A program made the position numbers and the translations under genes. Of a stretch of DNA of 64,000 bases, positions 24,655 to 35,735 are shown piece by piece (within the stretch, counting starts at the first letter, position 1; every line of letters begins with the position of its first letter). Origin of the DNA: Ceratotherium simum simum (lineage: Eukaryota; Chordata; Mammalia; Perissodactyla; Rhinocerotidae); NCBI RefSeq assembly GCF_000283155.1, contig NW_004454193.1:11242290-11306289 (forward strand). The letters are read 5' to 3'. Below the pieces are notes generated by a model, which was not told the origin of the DNA, ran no database searches, and saw nothing but the letters and a program-made list of their open reading frames with translations.

Positions 24655-24785
24655 TCAATAAATGAGAATATTTTCTATATGCATATAATTACGTGAATAT
24701 ATTAATAATATGAATGTAACATATATAGTACATATGTTGCAAATTATACGTAGTGCTATATATAATATATACGTATATTGTCAAA
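24655..24785. repeat. AT-rich low-complexity tract
   Basis: Imperfect alternating TA with ATAC/GTAT interruptions. Confidence 0.6.
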
Positions 24786-25389
24786 TTAACAGATTTAAAA
24801 TTTAGATATATTCACTAAATGAGGAAAAGAGACCAAAATTATTATTTCAAGTGGTTAATGAAAGCCATCATTTTTCCTTAGACATCGAATATTTTTTAAT
24901 ATCATTTTGATTTAATCAATCTTGCAAATGTATATTAAGATCTAGATAGCTATACATGCAGGCTTTCTGTTTTTCTTTCTTTTTTTCAGTAAACCTCTCT
25001 ACTGAAAAGATAATCAAAGACAACAAATTGTGTTAATCATTTTTATAAAGAAAATAAAGTCATACACGCGTACATTTTAAAAAATTAATGCAGTAGTAAA
25101 AAAGGCGTATAGTGAAAAGCAATAGCTTTCTGACATATGCCTTCTCACCCCTGCTGTTAATCCCCACTTTGACAAATTTTCTTTTAGCTATTTATTTTTA
25201 TAGTCTTTAAATCCATATATAAGATACTTTTACTGCCATTAGTTTTACACAAATTTTAAATATTGTCCATTGATTATGCTATGTTAGACAGTGTTTAGTT
25301 CTCTAGTGTCATCCTTCCAATTGTCCTCATTCTACCAATACAGTATATTACTAACTTTGATTAATCCATTGATTATTTTTTAAACTTTC
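24786..25389. other. Unassigned AT-rich DNA
   Basis: T-rich toward the right, possibly part of the following antisense L1, but no clear match. Confidence 0.3.
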
Positions 25390-25845
25390 AATACCCTTTC
25401 CACATCTTTTTCTTTGTTCTATTAACTCTAGGGGGCACACCTTTATTTACCTATTCATCTATAGATGAAGACATTAGTGTCCCTCCTCTTCACCTCAGTT
25501 CCTCTTCTATCTCCTAAATGTAGTCATTATAATTACTTATTTTATTTGTCAAGGTTTTTCCCCCAAAAAACTTATTTATCTTATAGCTGGAAGTTTGTAC
25601 CCTTTGACCCCCTTCACCTATTTCTCTCACCCCCCACCCCTACTTCTGGCAACCACAATCTGTTTTCTGTTTCCATGAGTTCGGGTTTTTTAGATTCCAC
25701 ATATAAGTGAGATCAAACAGTATTTGCCTTTCTCTGTCTGACTTATTTTACTTAGCATAATGCTCTCAAAGTCCATCCATGTTGTCACAAATAGCAGAAC
25801 TTCCTTCTTTTTTTTGGCTCAATAATATTCCATGGCATGTATTGT
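25390..25845 (-). mobile_element. L1 LINE 3' fragment, antisense
   Basis: 'TTGACCCCCTTCACCTATTT', 'GGCAACCACAATCTGTTTTC', 'TTTTAGATTCCACATATAAG', 'ACTTAGCATAATGCTCTC' and 'TCCATCCATGTTGTCAC' are the reverse complement of L1 3' UTR and ORF2 end. The frame at 25465-25710 is a by-product. Confidence 0.85.
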
Positions 25846-26117
25846 TGTCAAGTTTAATAATTGTGATTACAAAACAGAATGTAAAAATAAGTCTTTGTGT
25901 TTTGTCTATAGTTTACAATCAATATGTAATAATATTAGAATCTTTAATAGTAATAGAAAGTATGCCAAATTGATATACACATAAAAACTGATGATAAAAA
26001 TTTCATTTCCTTAACTCTGTGTAGGGGGGAAAAGAAAAAACAGAACAACAGTTATCCTTGTCTGTTAAATATAAACCTAAATACTATGTGTATAATGTTA
26101 ATGGAATTATCATTTTG

Positions 26118-26205
26118 GCTTCTAAAAATTTGATTCTAGGACCCAGGAGGTTGCATTATTAACCAGAACCCTAGATAATTCTGTTGCAGAAATTCTACAG
26201 ACATT
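26118..26205 (+). mobile_element. Possible MER5-type hAT fragment
   Basis: 'GATTCTAGGACCCAGGAG', 'AACCAGAACCCTAGATAATT' and 'CTGTTGCAG' resemble part of a MER5/MER1-type element. It stops just before the better-supported antisense element at 26228. Confidence 0.4.
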
Positions 26206-26227
26206 TTTATGAAAATAATAGTCTAGA

Positions 26228-26580
26228 ACTTTGCTACTCAAAGTGTGGTCCTCATGAGGTTTCTAAAAAAATACAAAATGCTCAATTAAATTTGAATCTC
26301 AAATAATCAATGAATAATATTTTAGCGTAAGTCTGTCCCATGCAATTTTTAGGGCATACTTATACTAAAAAATACTTGTAGTTTATTTGAAATTCAAATT
26401 TAACTGGGAATCCTATATTTTATCTGCTAAATCTGGAAACGCTAAGTCCTATGACCAACAGCATCAATATCACCCAGATTTATCAGAAATGTGGAACCTC
26501 TGGCCCCATCTCAAACTTAACTGAATCAAAATTTGCTGATTTTAACAATATCTAGACTACTTCTGGATTCAGCTTGACAT
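26228..26580 (-). mobile_element. MER5-type hAT element, split by another insertion
   Basis: The left part 'TTGCTACTCAAAGTGTGGTC' and the right part 'CAACAGCATCAATATCACCC', 'CTCTGGCCCCATCTC', 'ACTGAATCAAAATTTGC' are consecutive in the antisense MER5A consensus. They are separated here by the 190-bp element at 26256-26445. Confidence 0.75.
26256..26445. mobile_element. Palindromic hAT-type element nested in MER5
   Basis: Nearly its whole length is an inverted repeat: 'GCTCAATTAAATTTGAATCT' near the left mirrors 'TTGAAATTCAAATTTAACTG' near the right, and 'TAAGTCTGTCCC' mirrors 'GGGCATACTTA' around a short centre near 26345. It matches a known short element with CAGGGTTGCCAG-type ends. An imperfect 8-bp duplication (GTCCTCAT at 26248-26255, GTCCTATG at 26446-26453) fits hAT insertion. 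Confidence 0.75.
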
Positions 26581-26584
26581 ATAA

Positions 26585-27725
26585 AAAACTTAGAAGTCAT
26601 CACTCATAAAAACCCTGAAAAACCTGAAAGTCAACAACTATTCTTTGACCAATCAAAGAACTAAGATTGCAGGGGAAATTACCACCCCAAAATCTGGAGA
26701 GACAGGTGAATCCAGAAAGTCACAATCAATATTTGATTACCTGGAGCAATAAATGGGCAGAAATACTTAACGATAATTTTGACGAATTGCTGGAGGCTTA
26801 GTGAGGACTAGCATGAGTGGGAGAAACTCTTGGCAGCCACAGTCTTAGGATGACCCCCCACTCTTCTGTAGGTTTTGCCTCTAGGAAGCCCACCAAATTT
26901 CATGGTATAATGCCAACGGAAATCCCCTGGCACTCTGGCAAGAAGAGGTAAAGAGTAACACTTGTGAAATATGCCCAGAGCATTCTCCACGACAACAACC
27001 TTCTCTCTGGGGTCAAAGAACTTTCCCGAGTCAACCCACATTGAGGTAAAGACATTTCTCCAATTCCATCCCCCTTAACCTTCCTGTGTCACCTAAGTTG
27101 GGGGAATGCTAAGAAACACTTGTGAAGGTCACAGCCCCAAAACATGGGACCACTAAAAACTGAGATATAATCATGAGATTGTGGAATGCTTCCCCTCCCA
27201 TTTACCTTATTATCATACCAGCAGGATCTATTTAATAATAGCAGATTGCAGCTAAAAGATCTGCAGGATGCAGACTACATCTGGGGAAGAATTCTTAGAG
27301 AAGCCCAAAGACAATCAGGGATACAACAACAATAGAGGAATTTGAAGCTTCAGGCACATTCAGCTACAGCAAGCATTAAACATAGACCAACTCCTAGTTA
27401 TATAACATAAAAGCCCCCACCAACTGCTTATTTGCTTCACTTCCTATTATCCAATACACTATGTTCAGCTTTCAACAAAATATTACAAGTCATGTTAATA
27501 GATGAGAAAAAAAAAACACATTCTCAAGAGACAAAACAAACCTCAGAACTAGACTCAGAGATGACATAGAATTTGTAATTATCAGACAGAGAATATAAAA
27601 CAACTATGATTAATATTTTAAGACTGCTAATGGAAAAAAGTAAACAACATACAAGAATAAATAACATAACAGAAAGATGAAAACTCTAAGAAGGAATCAA
27701 AAGGAAATGCTAGATATTAAATGAG
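26585..27725 (+). mobile_element. L1 LINE 5' region, second copy
   Basis: It aligns along most of its length with 7645 to about 8890: shared landmarks are 'AAATTACCACCCCAAAA', 'GGAGAGACAGG', 'GTTTTGCCTCTAGGAAG', 'CTTGTGAAGGTCACA', 'GAGAAGCCCAAAGACA' and 'TGTTCAGCTTTCAACAA'. It stops at about 27725 before the ORF1 region, so it is 3'-truncated or cut by rearrangement. The antisense frame at 26808-27041 is chance. Confidence 0.75.
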
Positions 27726-28414
27726 ATAGCTACATGGTTTGTATGCATATGAAGTTTGAGATGTGTCTGTCTAACATATGGTTAGCAAGTAAGTTTAATA
27801 CAAGATCCAATGTATTATTTCATTTAATTGCCCTCAAGGCAGATATCCACTTGACTTTTCCTAAGAGTCCTACTCAGAACAAGTTTTTATCCTGTGAGCC
27901 AGGAAGCTAGCACTCATTGGGTATTTTCCATCTTGAGTAAGGAAAAAGATTCACACAATGTTTTGTCTGAATGATACCCAAGGAAAATTTAACCTAATAC
28001 TCTCATTCTAAATGCAGATACTGTGACTTAGAGATGCCTCTTGTGCTTCCTATTAACGTTAGCAAAACTGTGATTGGGATTTTCACATGTAGGTGATGCT
28101 GCTATTTCTATACAATATGAAAGGAAGATAAAGCTGGGTTACAGCACTACTGAAAAATATTTCATTTACAACGATCCTTGGGTTCTTTAAGAATAACAAA
28201 TTTCTAATATTCTAACCATAGACTAAGACTCTAAAATGACATTCATATCTAGAAAATAGAAGGCAAATCAAATCTGGTAATTTTCCATCAGCCTGACAGT
28301 TTTATCCTCCTCTTTCTTCTCATCATCATCATTATTTGACAGTGCCTTCAAAGTTAAAAAGCAAGTTGAAACTCGTAGTTAAAATTGGTCCTCACAAAAC
28401 GCTACAGATTGGAA
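27726..28414. other. Unassigned DNA
   Basis: 'TGTATTATTTCATTTAATTG' could be a trace of an antisense MIR; too weak to call. Confidence 0.3.
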
Positions 28415-28505
28415 GTTCAGGAATCATCATTTCCAATTTTCAGTTAAGAAAACTGAAATTCTGAGAGCTGAAGAAACTTACTTTAAGTCTTTTGAGTCTA
28501 ACTGA
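28415..28505 (-). mobile_element. MIR/L2-type fragment, antisense
   Basis: 'CCAATTTTCAGTTAAGAAAA', 'CTGAAATTCTGAGAGCTG' and 'AAGAAACTTACTTTAAG' follow the antisense MIR pattern 'CCATTTTACAGATGAGGAAA'. Confidence 0.45.
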
Positions 28506-30629
28506 AATTGTCTGCAAAGGCATTCAAATGAAGCTTCATGAATTGGTGAGTGAATAAATAAATCAATACACACATGTGTTGATTCATATGTGTTTAAATG
28601 TAAACTAGAATATTTAAAACACATTGTAAGTAACTATATCAGTTGAATAGCTTAAAAACACATCCAGTGAAATTTGTCTTTTTATACATTGGAAAATAAC
28701 ACTTGGCTCTTCCTATAATCGATTTTTTCCCTTAAACTATCATAATAGTTTCTAATAACTGGGGAAAGAATAATATCCTCTGAAAGTCAAACAAGTTATA
28801 TGCTAAAAAAATAAAAATACAGAGTGTTTTTCATCTATAACCATATAAAAGGTATTGTGAAAGTCTATTTTACATTGAGGCAATCTCTTTAGGAAATGCT
28901 ACAATAAACTCAATTTTCTTGTAGGAGAGTTTCCACTGTTTTAAATCTCATTTCCTTTTATTTTTTTTTTTTGTAATACAGCTCAGGAGATTGGTGACAA
29001 AAACAACATAATGAATTTTCAGGCTGCATAATTTATGACTTCATACTCATAGCAACAGTTTTAACCTCCACTCATATTTACATTTGCCCTCTATTTCCCA
29101 GATTCAAATGGTCTTTCTAGGGAGATTGGTTTCATGCAGAGACAGGATAGTAATCAGAAATTTCTATCTTACTCACAATAAATCAGAGTGATTTCTGTCC
29201 ACATTTGTGGCCACCATTGAAACAAAATGCACCTCTGCCTGGAGGATGCACGTGGGCTATTAACTACTTGAGTTTTGATTTCCAATAAATATGCCTTTTC
29301 AATTTGTTTAATGCTTCCAAAATAGGGGTGTGGTTTCCTGGCATTTTAGAACAATTTAGCTAACAGCTGAAGTCCTTGCCAGTTCGTAAAAACATCTATA
29401 AGTACCATGATTTTAGCAAATGTTTGTGACACAGAAAAGGAAAATAATAAAAAATGAAAACAGAGGAGCATATATTTTATTGATATTTTAAAAAGTGAAT
29501 TGCAAACCTAAACCTCTTAAATTCAGACTCTCGTGCAGAAGTAAATCAAAATATGAAGCTTTCCCTCCTCACCTTGAATAGATGGGAGTCATGTGACAGG
29601 ATTGCAGCAGAAATGCTATCAACAATGGCAAATGTGAATAAATTACTTAGAAATTTGAGTCAGAAAAAATTGACATTCAAAAGACCCAGGCAGCCCAGAC
29701 AGCCCATTATCCATTTAACCATATAACTGACTCAGACACAACTGCCTGATCACTGCTGGCCCAGATGCTTTAGCAAGAAAACTGCCTACAAAAGCTGGGC
29801 ATCTGGATGTAGCAATTGCTGGAATGAGGATGAGATAATTTACAAAGAACCCTAAAATGACAGGAATTTTTGCTTTTCCAAAGAGAACGTTTGGGAAGTC
29901 ACCAAAGCACCACATAACTACATATCCTGGGGTCCAGTGGGGAACAAGTCATACCTTGTTATGCCTTAAGTGAAAACTCAGACTTGCTCACAGAATTGCA
30001 CACTGGAGGTTTCTTAATATCATTTAGTAAAGTGCTGAATATGCTGATGAGGCTGTCCCTATACTGTATACTGTTTTTGTTATTAAAAATTGATCTGACT
30101 CTTTTTAATTTCCATCTAAGAGTCTGGTTTTTCTTTTTAATTTCTGACTTTTTGAATATGTAGTGTTGTAGACAGAGATGTGACAGGAAAAATCAGATCC
30201 TGTGATGAAGAGAAAGAAGAAAAATTTCAAGATATGTGACTATGAGTCCACATCATGATGAAATAGCTCATCAATTCTGGGGTAAAATCACTCAAAGTAG
30301 CCAGCTGGAGTTTCATTAATGGCGACCAAAACAAAGGGCACATTTTTCAACAGGATATTCTAGTATTATATAGGCATGGCCATTTCAGCAGGTAGAGTTA
30401 AATGGCAGCTATATCACCACTTGAACTGTCACTTTTCAGCATGATATACATAGCCTACTTCTTTACTTTTTCTAATATCTAGGACCATTCAGTAGGGAAT
30501 TTACTAGAATACAGAGAGTGCTATATGATTCACCCAAGACGGTTAAAATAAGCTCAGTCAGGGAAGAAGTGTCAAAACCATGGCCAAATTGGAAAGCAGA
30601 AATAAAGTTGCAAAGGTGGTGCTAAATGG
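28506..30629. other. 2.1-kb repeat-poor stretch
   Basis: No transposon recognised, only a T-run near 28960. The stretch at 28980-29340 looks complex and could include conserved noncoding DNA. The antisense frame at 29715-29915 has hydrophobic runs but no domain, no neighbouring exon signal and is taken as chance. Confidence 0.4.
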
Positions 30630-30774
30630 TCGTTCGTTCATTTATTTATCCTGCAGATATTTGTTGAGTGTCCATGATCTACCAGATCTAATGAGAATGA
30701 ACAAGACAGACAAACGTCTTTTCTCAAGATGGTCATTTGACTGGTAATCGATGTGAGATGATTGTTAAAACCAC
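30630..30774 (-). mobile_element. L2 LINE 3' end, antisense
   Basis: 'TTCATTTATTTATCCTGCAG', 'ATATTTGTTGAGTGTCCATG', 'AACAAGACAGACAAACGTC' and 'CTCAAGATGGTCATTTG' follow the antisense L2 end. Confidence 0.7.
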
Positions 30775-30892
30775 ATATTCCTTGACTCCAACTCTGATCC
30801 ACTGAATCAATTTCTATGGAACTTGGGTTTCTGAATCCACGTATAACTAAACTCTCCAGATTGTATTAGTTAAAGTTTGAGAACCACTGGTT
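30775..30892 (-). mobile_element. MER5-type hAT element, antisense
   Basis: 'GATCCACTGAATCAATTTCT' and the end 'TAGTTAAAGTTTGAGAACCA' are the antisense MER5A end. Confidence 0.7.
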
Positions 30893-31439
30893 TATTGGGA
30901 TTCAGATTGCTCAACTGACAATTCCAATGTAACATCATGACACAGAGCCTTGCCTCTTTTCTTTATCAACCCTTGATTTTAAAATTTTAAAAATTATATT
31001 AATGAATTACATTTTATTTTTCTTAATCTCAGTTTTATTTTTCTAGCAAGGGACTTTATGTATGTAAATATTCTTCAAGGTTATCTTATCTGAAACCCAT
31101 TTAAAGTAAACATTCTAGGAAGGAGATAGAATAACATATAATATTGAAATTATATAACATCAATTAAGTTCTAGAACATTTCCATTCCTCTTGTTACCTT
31201 CCAGTTAATCTTCACCCCCTGCCCAGGTTTAGGGCTTTAACAATAGGGCACTGATGATGGGTACAAAGGATTTATATAGAATTATCATGAGGAGGGCAAA
31301 GTGTATGTTCTTAGAGTTAAGAGCTGAGATTCTAGAATCATAATGCCTGGAGTCCCCAGTCCCACTACATATTATTTGTATGATGTATGTTTAATTTTAT
31401 GAGATAATCTCTGTTCTGATTTTTATCACAATAAATTAC
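30893..31439. other. Unassigned DNA
   Basis: Nothing recognised apart from AT-richness. Confidence 0.3.
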
Positions 31440-32455
31440 TTTTTACTGCTCTTGCACTTTGTATTTGGACTCTTTTGTGTCTGGCTCCTTCCATTTATCA
31501 TGATGTTTTCAAGATTAATCCATATTGTTGTGAATAGCAAGAGTTTGTTCCTCTTTATTGCTGAGTATTATTACATTTTATGGATATGCCATCTTTTCTT
31601 AATCCATTTTCCTGTTGATAAACACTTGGCTCGTTTCTTGTTTTTTGCTATTAAGAATAAAGCCGTTACAAACATTTTTTGCAGTCATGTGTTTTCACTT
31701 TTTCTTTCAATAAACACCTAACAGTGGAATTGTGGGGTCGTTGGGTAGATGTGTGCTTGATTTTATAAGAAACTCTCTTCAGTTATACAAAGTGGTTGCC
31801 TTATTTTACACTCATACCAAAAATGTTAACAGTGCCATTGTTCCACAAGCTAGCCAATACTGGGTGTTGTCATTTTTTTTGTTGTTATTTTTGTAACTTT
31901 TCTTGTGGATGTGAAACAATGTGTAACTGAGATTTTAATATTCATTTTTCATATGAATAATAATTTTAAACATTTTTTCATGTGTTTAATAGTTATTTGT
32001 ATTTCTTCTTTTGTGATATCTGTTCAACTCTTTTCTAATTTCTTCTCATTGAGTTATTTTGCTACTGATTTGTAGTTCTTTCTATGGTCTAAATACAAGT
32101 ACTTTGACAGATACGCGTATTCAAATGTTTTATCCCAGTCTCATAGTCTTTGGCCTGTCTTTTTATTTAATCAATAGTGTTTTTAGGTGAGCAAAAGAGG
32201 TATGTGTGTGTTCATAAATTCAAATTCATCTCTCTCTCTTTTTTTTAATGATAGTGCTTTTTCTGTCTAGTTCAAGGAAACTGTCTACCCCCAGGTCATG
32301 AATATTTTCTCCTATGTTTTCTTCTACATACTTGATTGTTTTAACTGATGCATTTGTAGCAGTGATCTCCCTTGAATTAATTTTTGTATCAGTGTGATGT
32401 AGAGGTCAAAGTTACTTTTTTCTTTATGTCCCAAACATTTATGGAATACTTTAAT
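31440..32455 (-). mobile_element. L1 LINE ORF2/3' fragment, antisense
   Basis: 'TTGTTCCTCTTTATTGCTGA', 'GTTACAAACATTTTTTGC', 'GGAATTGTGGGGTCG', 'TTCTCATTGAGTTATTTTGC' and 'TTAGGTGAGCAAAAGAGG' are the reverse complement of the L1 ORF2 C-terminal half. It lacks a 3' UTR on its left, so this copy is 3'-trimmed. The frame at 31452-31721 is a shadow. Confidence 0.85.
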
Positions 32456-32519
32456 ATGTGCCAAGTAGTCTTCTAAATGTCTTTCAGATATTATGTTAAT
32501 TCCTACAGAAAAATTTTGA

Positions 32520-33738
32520 GGTATTTTTAAATAAACTTTATTTTTTAAAGCAATTTTAAGTTCACAGCAAAAGTGAGCAGAAGGTATAGAGATTTCCCAT
32601 ATACTTCCTGCCCCTTCCCAACCACCTCCCCACTATCAACATCCATACCTGAGTGATATACTTCTTATAATCAACAAATCTACATTGCCACACCATTATC
32701 ACCCAATATCCATTGTTTACATTTGAGTTCATTCTTAGTGTCGTATATTCGATGAGTCTGGATAAATGTATAACGACATATATCCACCATTACAGTGTCA
32801 TACAAAATAGTTTCTCTGCACTAAAAATCTCTGCTCTGCTGATTCATCCCTCGCTCCTCTTTAACCCCTGGCAAACAATGACCCTTTTACTGTCTCTCTA
32901 GTTTTGCCTTTTCCAGAATGTCATGTATTTGGAATCATATAGTATACAGCCCTTTCAAATTGGCTTCTTTCACTTAGTAATATGCATTTAAGGCTCCACC
33001 ATGTCTTTTCATGGCTTGAAGCTCATTTGTTTTTAGTGTTGAACAATATTCCATTGTTGTATGTCCAGATTCCATGAGAATCTGGACATACAACAATCTA
33101 TTTATCTATTCACCAATTGAAGGACATTTTGATTGCTTTCAAGTTTTGACAGTTATGAATAAAGCTGCTATAAATATCTGTGTGCTGGTTTTCAAGTTGA
33201 CGTAAGTTTTCAGTTCATTTCAGTAAATATCAAGGAGTGTGATTGCTGGGTCATATGGTAAGAGAATGCTTACTTTTGTAAGAAACTGCCAAACTGTCTG
33301 CCAAAGTAAGTGTACCATTTTGCATTCCTACAGTGAATGAGCGTTCCTGTTGCTCCACATCCTCACCAGCACTTGGTGTTATCAGCCTTTTGCATTTTGG
33401 CCAGTCTAATAGGCTTGTAGTGATAGCTCATTGTCATTTTAATTTGTAACTCCTTTGTGATATACGATGTTGAGCGTCTTTTCATAGGATTATTTGCCAT
33501 CTATATATCTTTTTTGGTGAGATGTCTATCCAGGTCTTTGGCTCATTTTTTAATTGGATTCTTGGTTTTCTTACTGTTGGGCTTTACTATTACTTTGTCT
33601 AGTTTGCACAACAGTCTTTTATCAAAGATAATTTTTTCCACGTTTTTTCAATTTACTCCAGAACAATTTTTGAAAAGATATTCCCTTCCCCATTAAATTG
33701 TATTCATGACTTTGTGTAAAATTAATTGGTGATATTCA
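32520..33738 (-). mobile_element. L1 LINE 3' end and ORF2 C-terminus, antisense
   Basis: It begins at the 3' UTR ('TTTAAGTTCACAGCAAAAG') and runs through 'CAATATTCCATTGTTG', 'AATGCTTACTTTTGTAAG', 'CACATCCTCACCAGCACTTG' and 'GGTCTTTGGCTCATTTTTTA' to 'CCCTTCCCCATTAAATTG'. It overlaps in content with the preceding L1 piece, so they are two separate insertions. A perfect hairpin interrupts it at 33053-33097. Confidence 0.9.
33053..33097. repeat. Perfect 20-bp inverted repeat, 5-nt loop
   Basis: The left arm at 33053-33072 (ATTGTTGTATGTCCAGATTC) is exactly complementary to the right arm at 33078-33097; the loop is CATGA. Related L1 copies read straight through here without an inverted segment. 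Confidence 0.97.
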
Positions 33739-34074
33739 GTCTGGACATGAAGGCACGAACTTGTCTCTCTCTTCCTCTCCTTTTTAAATTTAAGTATAAA
33801 TCCTGGAAATGATGCAAGGGACAACCAAGGGAGAACTCTGAAAGGTAGAAGAAAGAAGGTGAATTGATTAGGAATCCAGGACTGGAGGAACAATATAGTA
33901 GCATGTTATGACACTATACCTAAGAAAAGGTGACCTAGGCCTGGCATGTCCTGACCCCCAAACTAGCAATAAATGGTGACTCAATTCCTTCCTGGGATGG
34001 AACAGTAGTTGAGCAGAAACACCAAGCAACAGTTACTTTAGAAAAGAGGAATATTCTCAAATCAATAATCAAAG
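33739..34074. other. Unassigned DNA between L1 pieces
   Basis: The right part ('GGGATGGAACAGTAGTTGAG', 'CACCAAGCAACAGTTAC') may belong to an old L1 upstream region, but I cannot place it. Confidence 0.3.
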
Positions 34075-35735
34075 TTGTCAAATCAAGAAATGAGAAATAG
34101 AGCAAAATAAATTGAAAGCAAGCAGAAGGAAAAAATAACAAAAGTAAGAGTAGAAGTAAATGAAATTTAAAACAGTAAAGCCATAGAAAAATTCAAGGAA
34201 ATGAAACACTTCCTCATTGAAAAAATCAGAATATTGACAAATCTTTAGCAAATTTGACAAAAGTAAAAATATAGAAGACACAAAACAGCAATACCAAGAA
34301 TGAAACAGGAGATATAACCACAGATCATACAGCCATTAAATGGATAATAAGGTAATACTACAAACTTTACACTCAGCTTAGTAGAAATCCTTCAAAATCA
34401 CTAGGTACTAAAACTCAACCAAACTGAGATAGATGACCTGAATCACAGTAAAACAGTTAAAGAAAGCAAATTCTAAATTAAAAAGCTTCTGAAAAAGATA
34501 TTTTCAGGCCCAAATAATTTCACTGGAGAATTCTACCATATGTTTCAAGAAGAATCAACAACAATTTCACAATATTTTCCAGAAAATAGAAGAGAAGAGA
34601 ACATTTCCCAAGTCGTTTTATGAGGTTACTATTACCCTGGTACTAAAACTGACCAGACAATATAAAAGAAAGAAGGAAAAGAGAGAAAACTACAAACCAA
34701 TACAGACCAATATCTCTCATGACTATACATATAAAAATTTCCAGCAAATTAGTAGCAAATAGTGTATAAAACAGTATGTAAAAACAATTATGCACCATGA
34801 CCAAGTGGGATTTATTCCAGATATGCACAGCTGGTTCAACATTCTAACATCAATAAATGTAATCCACCATATCAACAGCCTAAAGAAAAAAAAATCATAT
34901 CATCCTATAAATTAACACAAAAAAGCATTTGACAAAATCTTATACTCATTTATGATTAAAAAACAAAACAACTTTCTCCAGTTAGAATTTAAGAAATAAG
35001 CAGACTGACCTCAACTTGATAAAGAGCTGCAAAAAAAACTGACAGTTAACATCATTTTTAACAATGAAAGACTGAATATTTTCCTCTACAATCAGGAACA
35101 AGGTGAGGATGTCCCCTCTCCTCTCTTTTTCCACAGAGTATACTAGCCTCTGTAGGATTAAATCAATTCCTATCAAAATCCCATAAAGCTTTTTTGTAGA
35201 TATAGACAAGACTGTTCTAAAATTGTTATTGAAATGCATAGGCCCTAGAATAGATAAAGCCTGACAAAAAAAGATAAAATGGGAGGAACCTTTCTACCAA
35301 ATGTTATGGCCTACTATATAGGTACAGCAGTCTAAATAGTGTGTATAGGCAGAGGGATAAGCATATAGGTAAATAGGATAGAATAGAGAGCCCAGAGATG
35401 GAACCACAAAAATATATCCAATTGATTTTTGACAAGGTAACAAAAGCAGTTCAATGAAGGGAGGATCATCCTTTAAAACTATTTTTTTTTAGAAAAAAAA
35501 TATAAGAGAAAGTCCTCATGATCTAGGGCTGGTCAAAGACTTAGATTTGACATCAATAGCATGATCCGCAAAAGAAAACAAATGCTAAGTAGGACCTTGT
35601 CAAAATTAAAAACCTTAGCTCCGTATACGCCTAAGTGAAGACAAACTGTGGTACCTCCTTACTCTAGAATAATACTAACCAGTAAGAGAAATGAACTACT
35701 GATGCATGCAACAACTTAGATGAATCAGGCACTTA
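34075..35735 (+). mobile_element. L1 LINE ORF2 fragment, sense, internally deleted
   Basis: Begins in the region before the reverse transcriptase ('AAGCAAGCAGAAGGAAAAAA'), passes through RT motifs, then at about 35140-35170 jumps from 'CCACAGAGTATACTAGCC' to 'AATCAATTCCTATCAAAATC', deleting the region that should hold the YxDD box. It ends near 'CATGCAACAACTTAGATGAA'. Many frameshifts; inactive. Confidence 0.85.
34500..34945 (+). pseudogene. L1 reverse-transcriptase domain remnant
   Basis: Translation around 34808-34840 gives [11 protein letters not shown], the L1-type GFIPGMQ.WFN block, and 34922-34939 gives KAFDKI, which contains the first catalytic aspartate of RT motif A. Frameshifts lie between them, and the second catalytic pair is deleted. 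Confidence 0.8.

Noticed and set aside
29715..29915. Antisense frame with hydrophobic runs resembling a membrane protein
   Set aside because: Too short, no family match I can name, no splice sites or flanking coding sequence; treated as chance.
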